Virus record (IMG/VR): IMGVR_UViG_3300032242_002920
Span: 62,001 to 126,000 of that record
Length of the DNA: 64,000 bases
Strand: one strand, 5' to 3'
From: a virus
The notes below the pieces were generated by a model, which was given only the letters and a program-made list of their open reading frames with translations, was not told where the DNA came from and made no database searches. Made by a program: the position numbers and the translations under genes. Below, piece by piece: positions 18,369 to 25,406 of the stretch; within the stretch, counting starts at the first letter, position 1; every line of letters starts with the position of its first letter.

Positions 18369-19608
18369 CTTCATCAACCGGACCGATCATATCAAAATTG
18401 CAACCGTGTGAAAGTTGCACATTGACCCGCCAATTTTGATAAGAGTAATTACGAGAAGCCAAAGTTCCAATTTCAACCATATTGTTTTGACGCATTTCTT
18501 TGTTAGCCCAAAGGCCAAGCGAAAGAGTTGCAACTTCTTCAATTGCAGACGAACCCTTACCCTGTTGCATCTCAGGCATTGCGGCAGCGTTCATAACAGA
18601 ACGATTAAACTGATGAACAACAAAGATTGGAATTTCATCAGAGTAGTTACGAAGATCATTAACTACCTCAAAGTAATCGCCAGTATTGTTTTGCGCACCA
18701 AGATTTAAACCTTTGCGATTTTCAATGTACTGAAGCTGATCAATAAAGATGCAAGACGCACCTGCATTAATTGCTCGCTCAACCATACGTTGAACTCCAC
18801 GCTCACCCTGCTCTGGTTTTTCAATCCTAAACTGTCCGCGCTCATCCATAAATTTAGAAGCATCCTCTAGGGCCTTACGATCTTCTGGCATAAGACAATT
18901 CTTAAGGTATTTCCAATAAGGAACATTTGCAGCCATGCAACGAAGACGCATATCACTTTCGTTTGCAGGAAGTTCTAACGAGTATAGGTACGGAAAGTGA
19001 TCGTCTTCGGTAGTAATGTTATTAAGAGTCATTTTAATTGTCATCCAACTCTTGTATGTTTTAGGAGCAGCAATCAAAAATGTAACACCTTGCATACCAT
19101 TAAAATGATCATCAATTTCACGAAACCCAAGGCTTGGACCGCGACCCTTAAGCGCCCTCTTGTCGTACATTGCCATTGCGCGATGATAATCGCCCGATCC
19201 AAAAACCTCGCCTCGTTTAAGAGTAAGGTCTGCAAGATCACGACCCGCCTTAAGCATTTCCTTAGACACTGCAAGTGGTTCAATATTAGCGATTTCGGCA
19301 ATATTACGAATTACGTCGCGACCATAAGTACGGATGTACCTTTCGCGCATACGGTTAATAAGGTCGCCAATAACCGTTTCGGGTTCACCAACTTCAACAT
19401 TAAACTCATCATAGATAACGGCAGGGGTGGCTGCGCGACCGTAATCGCGAATGTAATTCATTTGCCAATCAAAGATTTCCTTAATATCTTTATCTTCAAT
19501 CAGGGCAGAATCAAATTGTTCTGCTTGAATGTATCCAATTGATTCTTGATTACCTAGATGGTGAAAAATCTCTTCATCTAAATCCAAAAATGTTGAAGTT
19601 GTATTCAT
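18361..19608 (-). CDS. DnaB-like replicative helicase
   Basis: 415 aa, near DnaB size (~450). The RecA-like C-terminal domain has a P-loop TFLIAAPKTYKSWMT at residues ~173-187, where the usual G-x-G-K-T is changed to P-K-T-Y-K-S but Lys-Ser is kept. Walker B is SCIFIDQLQYIENR at ~283-296, and IFVVHQFNRS follows (DnaB motif H3). QGKGSSAIEEVATLSLGLW corresponds to the DnaB H4/arginine-finger region. It would unwind DNA at the fork; order loader-helicase-zinc protein-primase supports this. Confidence 0.85.
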   Translation of the reverse strand: MNTTSTFLDLDEEIFHHLGNQESIGYIQAEQFDSALIEDKDIKEIFDWQMNYIRDYGRAATPAVIYDEFNVEVGEPETVIGDLINRMRERYIRTYGRDVIRNIAEIANIEPLAVSKEMLKAGRDLADLTLKRGEVFGSGDYHRAMAMYDKRALKGRGPSLGFREIDDHFNGMQGVTFLIAAPKTYKSWMTIKMTLNNITTEDDHFPYLYSLELPANESDMRLRCMAANVPYWKYLKNCLMPEDRKALEDASKFMDERGQFRIEKPEQGERGVQRMVERAINAGASCIFIDQLQYIENRKGLNLGAQNNTGDYFEVVNDLRNYSDEIPIFVVHQFNRSVMNAAAMPEMQQGKGSSAIEEVATLSLGLWANKEMRQNNMVEIGTLASRNYSYQNWRVNVQLSHGCNFDMIGPVDEDE

Positions 19609-20435
19609 GTAATAGGCCTCGTTTCTCCGTTTGCAATAATTTCCATTTCTTTAAATCCGATTGATTCACGCCTATCGGTTCCTGCTACTTCCTGCCTAAT
19701 TTGTTTTGCAGACAACAATGAATAAGTCCTAGGATATGCAGAATGCAATGTCTCTTGATCCATATTTGTTGTCATAATAGTAGGAAGATTATTATTTGTT
19801 CTATGACGAACAAGAGCCTCTAGTTGAGTTGCAAAAAATGATTTTTGCGCTTCTGATACTGGGGGGATCACTTCGTCAAGTATAACAAATCCTGATTCAC
19901 GAACACGACTGGCGATATAATCCGAATCTTGCCTATCAAATGCTGCAACCATTTCAATAAATGGAATAAAATAAACAGACTGACCCTGCTTGATCAGTTC
20001 CTTGCCAATGTGAGTGGCGGCAAAAGTTTTTCCGGTGCCAAGTTCCGAACTATGAAACTCAAGACCCATGCCTTGTCTAAAAAATTGTTCCCAACTACTT
20101 AAATAAAGATCAACGGTACTTTTAGTAGCTTCGCAACCACTCCATTCGTCCCAATTAAGACGCTGATATTGTTCGCCAATGTTAGCAACTAGATAACGCG
20201 CACGAAGAGCAATTTGTGCATCACATTCGCACTCATGTTCTTCGTTATTGTAACGGTAAATTCCATTGATTCTTTCCCTAACTCCGCCAGAGCCGGGAAT
20301 GACTTCCATCTTAGAATCACAGGTAGGGCATTGATCAAGCGGTTGCTTGCTTTTAGCAAGCTTAGTTGCAAGATCAAATTCTTGGTCCGTTAGATTCTTA
20401 AGTTTGTAAGTTTTACTCTTGAGTGTTATCTGCAC
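19605..20435 (-). CDS. DnaC-like helicase loader (AAA+)
   Basis: 276 aa from GTG 20435. The N-terminal half has a zinc-like cluster (CPTCDSKME...CECDAQ). The AAA+ core follows: Walker A ELGTGKTFAATH at ~132-143, Walker B GFVILDEVIPP at ~182-192, and sensor I-like LPTIMTTNMD. This matches DnaC/IstB-type loaders with N-terminal zinc finger. It would place the DnaB-like helicase, whose gene it overlaps by 4 bp, on DNA. Confidence 0.85.
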   Translation of the reverse strand: MQITLKSKTYKLKNLTDQEFDLATKLAKSKQPLDQCPTCDSKMEVIPGSGGVRERINGIYRYNNEEHECECDAQIALRARYLVANIGEQYQRLNWDEWSGCEATKSTVDLYLSSWEQFFRQGMGLEFHSSELGTGKTFAATHIGKELIKQGQSVYFIPFIEMVAAFDRQDSDYIASRVRESGFVILDEVIPPVSEAQKSFFATQLEALVRHRTNNNLPTIMTTNMDQETLHSAYPRTYSLLSAKQIRQEVAGTDRRESIGFKEMEIIANGETRPIT

Positions 20436-21039
20436 CTAGTACCTCTCCTAAGACGACCTTTAAACGATTTTCAGTAATTTCCAACATATTATCACCATCT
20501 ACAAATAAATTTGTAACAGGGTAAAGCTTAAAAGCGTTAAAAGCGGCTTGGAGATTTTTCTCTAAGTCCTTTACTCTCAGATCTTCAATTTCTCCTACTG
20601 GAGGAAGATAAAAAATATAATCATACCTAAGTGTGTCCGCATAGAGACAAGCAAGCATTCTTGTGACCGCTTCGGTTTTTAATACAAGGTCGTGCTTGCC
20701 TGCATCGTCATCGCTAGTCAAAAGTTGGTATGAACCCTCAAGGCTTTGAGCGGTATACGATGAGGTTTCAAATAACGTACCGCATGAAATAACAGTTTTA
20801 TGATCCTGATATGCGATTCGTTCTGCTGACTCTCTCTTAAGAGCAACGTGCATGTTACCAATATAAGTTCCCGAAAATGAAAGGGCTAAATCAACTTCAT
20901 CTCGAAGTTCATCAATATAATTATCGACCACTGCAACTGGAAGGTGACTTTCGTCATCAACAGCCTCTAGAGCCTTTTTTAAAGATTCTGCCAAGGCAGA
21001 TTTACCCGAACCCGGTACACCTACTAAACCAATTCTCAT
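20413..21039 (-). CDS. P-loop NTPase/kinase-like protein
   Basis: 208 aa. A clean Walker A, GLVGVPGSGKSALA, lies at residues ~4-17. The rest resembles small nucleoside- or nucleotide-kinase-like P-loop proteins (KTVISCGTLFETSS, RYDYIFYLPPV), but no lid motif is evident. It overlaps the MerR-like stop (ATGA) and the loader GTG. Role in nucleotide metabolism or as a replication ATPase is undecided. Confidence 0.7.
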   Translation of the reverse strand: MRIGLVGVPGSGKSALAESLKKALEAVDDESHLPVAVVDNYIDELRDEVDLALSFSGTYIGNMHVALKRESAERIAYQDHKTVISCGTLFETSSYTAQSLEGSYQLLTSDDDAGKHDLVLKTEAVTRMLACLYADTLRYDYIFYLPPVGEIEDLRVKDLEKNLQAAFNAFKLYPVTNLFVDGDNMLEITENRLKVVLGEVLGADNTQE

Positions 21040-21296
21040 TTCATATTCTCTCTTTCGATCATTTGAAGCATAGTAACAGATGCTTCAATATATTGCAAGC
21101 GTTGATTTGAAATTCGTTTCAAATCTTTTGCCCTACGAGCAATTTCTCTAATATCAGACGTAGAAAATTTTCTATCGCCACTTCCATCTCTAGGAAATGT
21201 AAAAAGACCTTTGCGCTCCCAACCTCTAAGGGTAACAGAAGATTTGCCCAAAAATCGAGCAAGATCGGTCACGGTAAAAGAAAACCCGCCCGACAT
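21036..21296 (-). CDS. MerR-like HTH regulator
   Basis: 86 aa. The N-terminus, VTDLARFLGKSSVTLRGWER followed by KGLFTFPRDGSGDRKFSTSD, is the winged HTH of MerR/excisionase-type proteins; a helical tail follows. No effector domain or metal-binding Cys is present. It starts one base from the upstream stop, within the replication block, so it could regulate this operon or assist DNA architecture. Confidence 0.78.
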   Translation of the reverse strand: MSGGFSFTVTDLARFLGKSSVTLRGWERKGLFTFPRDGSGDRKFSTSDIREIARRAKDLKRISNQRLQYIEASVTMLQMIERENMK

Positions 21297-21839
21297 TTAC
21301 AATTCGTCTTCTTTAGCTCTTCTGGGTGCTGCTAATTTAATAATGGGCTTACCCTCATAAATATAATCTTGAAGAATTCCAATCTGTTCGTCTGATAGAT
21401 CCTCTAGTGGTTTAAGCTCTCGTTTTGGCTCTGGCACATGCGTAACCACTTCGTATAACATTGGATAATCTTCTTTGAAACGTTCGTCGTCAAACATGAC
21501 TGAACCCGCAACAACTTGTTTTTGATAAACCATACCGTCATCAGGATTAATGAAAGTGAAGGGCATATACTCTGGATTTTCTTTCAATCTAACATCAAAC
21601 CCATTATCAACTTGAGTAGCCGAAAGAGGCGTCCAAGTAGGATACAATTTTTCAGCTTGAGAAATTGCATCAGCAAGCGAGTTGGCATCTACGTTAACAA
21701 TTTTTTCTGCTAGTGTAGAATGACGCTCCGTCGCAATTTTAAAAAATTCTGCGCGGTATTGAGTTTTTGCTTTATCCCATTCTTTAGACCTAGAGTAGGC
21801 CAAACCAAGTTCTTTTGTAATTTCTTCTAATTTGTTCAT
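21297..21839 (-). CDS. Hypothetical protein (180 aa)
   Basis: No family was recognised. It is predicted soluble, with a helical N-terminus (EITKELGLAYSRSKEWDKAK), a middle beta-rich part and a charged C-terminus (APRRAKEDEL). It overlaps the SWIM protein stop (ATGA) and abuts the MerR-like gene, so it is part of the same transcription unit. Confidence 0.65.
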   Translation of the reverse strand: MNKLEEITKELGLAYSRSKEWDKAKTQYRAEFFKIATERHSTLAEKIVNVDANSLADAISQAEKLYPTWTPLSATQVDNGFDVRLKENPEYMPFTFINPDDGMVYQKQVVAGSVMFDDERFKEDYPMLYEVVTHVPEPKRELKPLEDLSDEQIGILQDYIYEGKPIIKLAAPRRAKEDEL

Positions 21840-22141
21840 TTGACCTCAATTGCCCATTTGGTTGGTCCGCCACATCTTGGACAAACCATTTCTGTTTTTT
21901 GAAAATCTGTTTGCGTAATATCAGATTCATTTGCTTTCCATGCGCATCTGAATCGTTGTGCCGTTTCTTGATGACGACATGATCCGCGATAGGTGTATCC
22001 TGCGCATTCGCAAATATGATCCTCTTGTTCACCCCAAGGGCAAACCATTACTGTATAATAAGCATCCTGATTACTGGATTCAACTCTGATTGGATACCAG
22101 CCATCAGCCGAAACACAAATTTGATAAGGCTCAATATTCAT
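21836..22141 (-). CDS. SWIM-like zinc-finger protein
   Basis: 101 aa from ATG 22141 (MNIEPYQICV). The motif CECAGYTYRGSCRHQ (CxC...CxH) is a SWIM-type zinc finger, and a second pair, CPRCGG, lies near the C-terminus. It is the first gene of the minus-strand block. Start 22141 is favoured over an upstream TTG at 22177 because a promoter places the transcription start at or one base from the ATG. SWIM domains bind DNA or proteins; the precise role is unknown. Confidence 0.72.
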   Translation of the reverse strand: MNIEPYQICVSADGWYPIRVESSNQDAYYTVMVCPWGEQEDHICECAGYTYRGSCRHQETAQRFRCAWKANESDITQTDFQKTEMVCPRCGGPTKWAIEVK

Positions 22142-22148
22142 AAAAGTA

Positions 22149-22177
22149 ACAATACCACATATCAATTGTTTTTGCAA
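22149..22177 (-). promoter_or_regulatory. Promoter of the replication block, leaderless
   Basis: Read on the minus strand: -35 TTGCAA (22177-22172), 17 bp, -10 TATTGT (22154-22149) with an upstream TGG (extended -10). Seven bases separate the -10 from the A of ATG 22141, so the mRNA would start at or next to the start codon. It is divergent to the nrdJ promoter, whose -35 begins 14 bp to the right. Confidence 0.6.
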
Positions 22178-22190
22178 ATTGAATTTTGAC

Positions 22191-22219
22191 TTGTAATTTT
22201 ATTAATTCTTTGCTAATAT
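22191..22219 (+). promoter_or_regulatory. Upstream promoter for the nrdJ leader
   Basis: -35 TTGTAA (22191-22196), 17 bp, -10 TAATAT (22214-22219) preceded by TGC, an extended -10. Transcription should begin near 22226, about 240 nt ahead of the nrdJ ATG, producing a long leader. Confidence 0.65.
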
Positions 22220-22225
22220 TGTTTT

Positions 22226-22400
22226 TGCGTCACAGCGGGCGTTGGAATATCGAGCAAATAGCTCACTTTTTGCCAAACGTCGCTTCGTCCGTTAGAGGGA
22301 CAGGCGTCTTCATTTGTGCTAAAATACAGATGAACGGGAGGCGGTGCTGCTGTTGCAGAGGGCTGGCAACAGGGGTAATTATATTTAATAGTATTAACCT
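22226..22400 (+). ncRNA. Structured leader RNA upstream of nrdJ
   Basis: Four hairpins can be drawn by eye. (1) 22238-22245 pairs with 22273-22281, one A bulged, enclosing GAGC/GCTC at 22252-22264. (2) GTCC/GGAC at 22287-22301. (3) A 9-bp stem TTCATTTGT/ACAGATGAA at 22309-22334. (4) A 7-bp stem CTGTTGC/GCAACAG at 22350-22372. No coding frame with a start fills this region. It could be a riboswitch-like leader, an attenuator or a separate small RNA. A canonical cobalamin-riboswitch consensus was looked for and not found. Confidence 0.5.
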
Positions 22401-22404
22401 AGGC

Positions 22405-22435
22405 TTCCACTAGAGATAACTAAAAGACGTATAAT
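22405..22435 (+). promoter_or_regulatory. Possible second nrdJ promoter
   Basis: A perfect -10 TATAAT lies at 22430-22435, but its only -35 candidate, TTCCAC at 22405-22410, is weak and 19 bp away. If used, the transcript would start ~27 nt before nrdJ and omit the structured leader. Confidence 0.35.
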
Positions 22436-22468
22436 AAATACTACCTATAACAAAACAAAAGGAAAGTT

Positions 22469-24160
22469 ATGAATCCAGTAACAGAACTAAACAATAATAT
22501 TAATACCCCACTTTCCTCAGAGATGAGTGATTTTGCTAAGACCATTTATGAGCAAAAGTACGCTTGGAAAGACGAGGAGGGTAATGTAGTAGAAAATTGG
22601 GAGCAGACCGCACATAGAGTAGTGAGTAATGTTCTTGACGCTCTTGGCTATGACCAAAGCACAGAAGAGTTTAATAAACTTTTTGAAATGGTTCGGGATA
22701 GAAAGTTTCTTCCCGGCGGACGTTATCTTTACGCTTCTGGTAGAGATTTACATCAGACACAAAATTGTCTTTTGCTTCGTGCGGAAGATTCTCGTGAAGG
22801 CTGGGCGGATCTTCTTAAAAAATCTGCAATGGCTCTTCAGACGGGTGCTGGTATCGGAATTGATTATTCAGATATTCGTCCCTCTGGAACGGTAATTAAA
22901 AGGACTGGCGGAGTTGCTTCTGGTCCTATTCCTCTTATGAAAATGATCAATGAAATTGGTCGCGGAGTTATGCAGGGCGGCGCTCGTCGTTCAGCTATTT
23001 GGGCTGGCCTTAATTGGTCACATCCAGATTGCGAAGAATTTATCCGTATTAAGGATTGGCGTCAAGAAGTGAGAGACATCAAAGCTGTTGATTTTAATTT
23101 TCCAGCCGACATGGAATTTACTAATGTATCAATCCTGCTTGATGATGAATTTTTTATTGCGTATGAAGATCAAAATCACCCAAAACATAAATTGGCTCAT
23201 CACATTTATCATCTTGGCGTTCAATTTATGGTTAAGACCGCTGAACCCGGATTCAGCGTAGACATTGGTGAAAATGCTGGCGAGACACTTCGTAATGCAT
23301 GTACTGAAGTTACCTCACGAGATGATTCCGATATTTGCAATCTTGGTTCAATCAATCTTGCTCGTATTGAATCAATTGAGGAAATGGAAGAAGTTGTTAA
23401 ATACGGAACTTTATTCTTACTTGCTGGAACCGTATATTCAGATCTTCCATATGATCAGGTACATGAGGTTCGTGAAAAAAATCGTCGTCTTGGACTTGGA
23501 GTAATGGGCATCCACGAGTGGCTTTTGAAGCGTGGTAAAAAGTATGAGCCTGATACCGACCTTGGCGAGTGGCTTGATGTATACGCTACTTCGGGCGATC
23601 ATGCTAATGCGTGGGCTGATAAACATAATCTTAACTATCCCGTTAAGACTCGTGCAATTGCTCCTACGGGCACAATTGGCATTATTGCTGAAACTACTAC
23701 TGGCGTTGAGCCAATTTTTTGTGTGGCTTTTAAAAGGCGTTACAAGGAAGCTCAGGCTAATGGTGAAGACATCATCCGCTATCAGTATGTAATTGATCCT
23801 ACTGCAAAGCGCCTTATTGATGAAGGCGTAGATCCAGATTCTATTGAAGATGCATATGGTCTTTCTTATAACGTAGAAAAGCGCATTGCCATGCAAGCGT
23901 GGGTTCAACAGTATGTTGATCATGGCATTTCTTCAACAATTAATCTTCCATACCCAATTACCGATCCTACAGAAGTTGCAGATTTCGCAGATCTTTTGTA
24001 TGGTTATCTCCCGCAACTTCGAGGCATTACTTGCTACCCCGATGGGTCACGAGGCGGACAACCCCTTACGATTTCTACTTATGAGGAAGCGAAGGATAAG
24101 GTTGGCGTCGTATTCGAAGAAACCGAAGAACGTTGCGTCGGCGGAGCCTGTGGAATTTAA
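22469..24160 (+). CDS. nrdJ: Class II (B12-dependent) ribonucleotide reductase
   Basis: 563 aa, start ATG 22469 after AAAGGAAAG. First active-site Cys is in HQTQNCLLL (~residue 100). The catalytic N-x-C-x-E motif is NACTEV at ~275-280, followed by CNLGSINLA. The phosphate-binding loop is APTGTIG. The C-terminal redox pair is CVGGACGI. There is no N-terminal ATP cone and no separate small subunit gene nearby, which fits an adenosylcobalamin-dependent NrdJ, shorter than many bacterial ones. It reduces ribonucleotides to deoxyribonucleotides for phage DNA synthesis. Confidence 0.92.
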   Translation: MNPVTELNNNINTPLSSEMSDFAKTIYEQKYAWKDEEGNVVENWEQTAHRVVSNVLDALGYDQSTEEFNKLFEMVRDRKFLPGGRYLYASGRDLHQTQNCLLLRAEDSREGWADLLKKSAMALQTGAGIGIDYSDIRPSGTVIKRTGGVASGPIPLMKMINEIGRGVMQGGARRSAIWAGLNWSHPDCEEFIRIKDWRQEVRDIKAVDFNFPADMEFTNVSILLDDEFFIAYEDQNHPKHKLAHHIYHLGVQFMVKTAEPGFSVDIGENAGETLRNACTEVTSRDDSDICNLGSINLARIESIEEMEEVVKYGTLFLLAGTVYSDLPYDQVHEVREKNRRLGLGVMGIHEWLLKRGKKYEPDTDLGEWLDVYATSGDHANAWADKHNLNYPVKTRAIAPTGTIGIIAETTTGVEPIFCVAFKRRYKEAQANGEDIIRYQYVIDPTAKRLIDEGVDPDSIEDAYGLSYNVEKRIAMQAWVQQYVDHGISSTINLPYPITDPTEVADFADLLYGYLPQLRGITCYPDGSRGGQPLTISTYEEAKDKVGVVFEETEERCVGGACGI

Positions 24161-24191
24161 GCTTAGTCTGAGCATATAGTTCAGCAGTGTA

Positions 24192-24220
24192 GAGAGGCCC
24201 TTGACGGGCCTCTCTTGTTT
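24192..24220 (+). terminator. Rho-independent terminator after nrdJ
   Basis: Perfect 9-bp stem GAGAGGCCC/GGGCCTCTC (24192-24200 with 24206-24214), loop TTGAC, followed by TTGTTTT. The loop sequence TTGAC(G) is simultaneously the -35 of the next promoter. Confidence 0.85.
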
Positions 24221-24229
24221 TGATACAAT
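24201..24229 (+). promoter_or_regulatory. Promoter overlapping the nrdJ terminator
   Basis: -35 TTGACG (24201-24206) sits in the terminator loop, 17 bp, then -10 TACAAT (24224-24229) with TGA in front (extended). The start near 24236 falls just before the holin-like gene and its strong ribosome-binding site, and would also feed the tRNA-Tyr and following genes. Confidence 0.72.
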
Positions 24230-24250
24230 GTACAAAAAGGAGGTGAATAA

Positions 24251-24436
24251 ATGAACGTTACTGGTAATAAGTGGACATCAATTTTTTCTGGTCTTGCTGC
24301 TGCTGTAATCGTCGGCCTTGTGTCTTTTGGCGTACTTGGCGGTGATCAGATTAGTGCCGCTCAGGGTCTTGTAAATGCAGTTCTTACATTCCTTGCATCG
24401 ATTGGCATTCCTGCTGTAAAGAAGATCACAAAGTAG
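24251..24436 (+). CDS. Holin-like small membrane protein
   Basis: 61 aa behind an ideal Shine-Dalgarno (AAGGAGGTGA, 24237-24246). Residues ~13-56 form two short hydrophobic segments separated by LGGDQISAA, with a basic C-terminus (VKKITK). It is clearly related to the protein at 30826 (shared GLVSFG-LGG-Q-SA-Q). Size, two membrane spans and nearby endolysin suggest a holin; alternatives are antiholin or another small membrane protein. Confidence 0.65.
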   Translation: MNVTGNKWTSIFSGLAAAVIVGLVSFGVLGGDQISAAQGLVNAVLTFLASIGIPAVKKITK

Positions 24437-24444
24437 TTTAAAAT

Positions 24445-24468
24445 GCGGATCGCGCAGTTTAGATCCGC
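24445..24468 (+). other. Hairpin upstream of tRNA-Tyr
   Basis: Perfect 7-bp stem GCGGATC/GATCCGC with a 10-base loop between the holin-like gene and tRNA-Tyr. There is no T-run, so it is more likely an RNA processing signal than a terminator. Confidence 0.45.
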
Positions 24469-24473
24469 TATAT

Positions 24474-24555
24474 GGTGGGGTACCAAAGCGGCCAACTGGG
24501 GCGGGCTGTAAACCCGCTGTCTCTGACTTCGCAGGTTCGAATCCTGCCCCCACCA
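24474..24555 (+). tRNA. tRNA-Tyr(GUA)
   Basis: Acceptor stem GGTGGGG/CCCCACC, anticodon stem GCGGG/CCCGC with loop CTGTAAA giving anticodon GTA, a long variable arm as expected for bacterial tRNA-Tyr, and T arm GCAGG-TTCGAAT-CCTGC. CCA is not encoded. Confidence 0.95.
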
Positions 24556-24583
24556 CTTTTCAACGAATACTTCATCATAATAT

Positions 24584-25033
24584 ATGATGAATGAATATCA
24601 GCGCAAAGAAAATCCTCTTTTAAAGGAACGAAAGCAGTCTGGACCTGTCAAAATTGGCGACATTATTAATTCTTTTAATGATAAGATTGCCATAAAATTA
24701 ACCAATACAATTGGTTCAATGAAAATGTTTTGGTTTATGGCTATCGTTATGACTTTATGGATGGCTGGTATTGGAGAACTACTGTTTCATGATCCATACC
24801 CATTTTCGCTCATGTTGCTTATTTTCGCTGGCGTCTTTCAAGCACTAGCTATGGTGGCCATTATGGTCGGACAAAATATTCTCAGTAAAGCTTCTGATGC
24901 ATTATCAGAAATGACTTATAAAGACGCAGAGGCGATTTTAGATGAAGTGGAAGAAATCCATGAACATCTTCATCATCAAGATGAAATCCTTAAATCGTTA
25001 CTGGAGAATATTAATGTCCGAAAAAATGTCTAA
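24584..25033 (+). CDS. DUF1003-like membrane protein
   Basis: 149 aa. Two hydrophobic segments (~48-66 and ~76-95) flank LLFHDPYPFSLML; the pattern GSM-FW...W...DPYPF-L...Q-lA-...GQN is that of DUF1003 family membrane proteins. The N-terminus is charged and the C-terminus a helical acidic tail (LDEVEEIHEHLHHQDEILKS). The next gene, another membrane protein, overlaps its 3' end by 20 bp. Function is unknown; possible roles include lysis control, superinfection exclusion or envelope modification. Confidence 0.72.
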   Translation: MMNEYQRKENPLLKERKQSGPVKIGDIINSFNDKIAIKLTNTIGSMKMFWFMAIVMTLWMAGIGELLFHDPYPFSLMLLIFAGVFQALAMVAIMVGQNILSKASDALSEMTYKDAEAILDEVEEIHEHLHHQDEILKSLLENINVRKNV

Positions 25034-25406
25034 TTTTGCAGTTTGGTTTTCTAAAAAAATCTTCACATGGCAGAGCCTTTTGTTGCATGTTGCGATATAT
25101 GCAACAGCTTGGTTTGTTGAAGGCGGCGATCATCATCTTTTCCTTGATTGTATTTCTATGGAGGCCGTTTTTGTAACCCTTCTTGTTGGTATGGCAACAG
25201 CCAGAGCAGAACAACAAAGGGAAGAGTTAGCCGCCCTTGATCGTCATCGGGACCAAATGGATCTTGAAACGGATCAAAATACAAACAAACTTATTAATAT
25301 GCAAGCTGAAGAAATTAAAGAACTTCATCAAGTTGCTAAAGAAATTCATAATCTTTCAACAGAAGTTAGAAATCATGTTAAAGATAATACAAGGCATAAC
25401 AGTTAA
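25014..25406 (+). CDS. Low-affinity-iron-permease-like membrane protein
   Basis: 130 aa from ATG 25014, after GGAGAATATTA and inside the end of the previous gene. Two hydrophobic stretches (WQSLLLHVAIYATAWFVEG and SMEAVFVTLLVGMATARAEQ) precede a long coiled-coil-like tail. The second stretch plus its RAEQQREELAALDRH tail resemble the low-affinity iron permease family (PF04120-like), whose real function is often unclear. It ends in a TAATG overlap with the glycosidase gene. Confidence 0.62.
   Translation: MSEKMSNFAVWFSKKIFTWQSLLLHVAIYATAWFVEGGDHHLFLDCISMEAVFVTLLVGMATARAEQQREELAALDRHRDQMDLETDQNTNKLINMQAEEIKELHQVAKEIHNLSTEVRNHVKDNTRHNS

Noticed and set aside
22226-22468. Cobalamin riboswitch for nrdJ
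   Set aside because: Apart from a GUGnnAAAA-like loop, the conserved core of known cobalamin riboswitches is not present; only an unclassified structured leader is claimed.
24278-24556. Minus-strand frame over the holin-like gene and tRNA-Tyr
   Set aside because: Overlaps a tRNA and a strongly signalled plus-strand gene; shadow frame.
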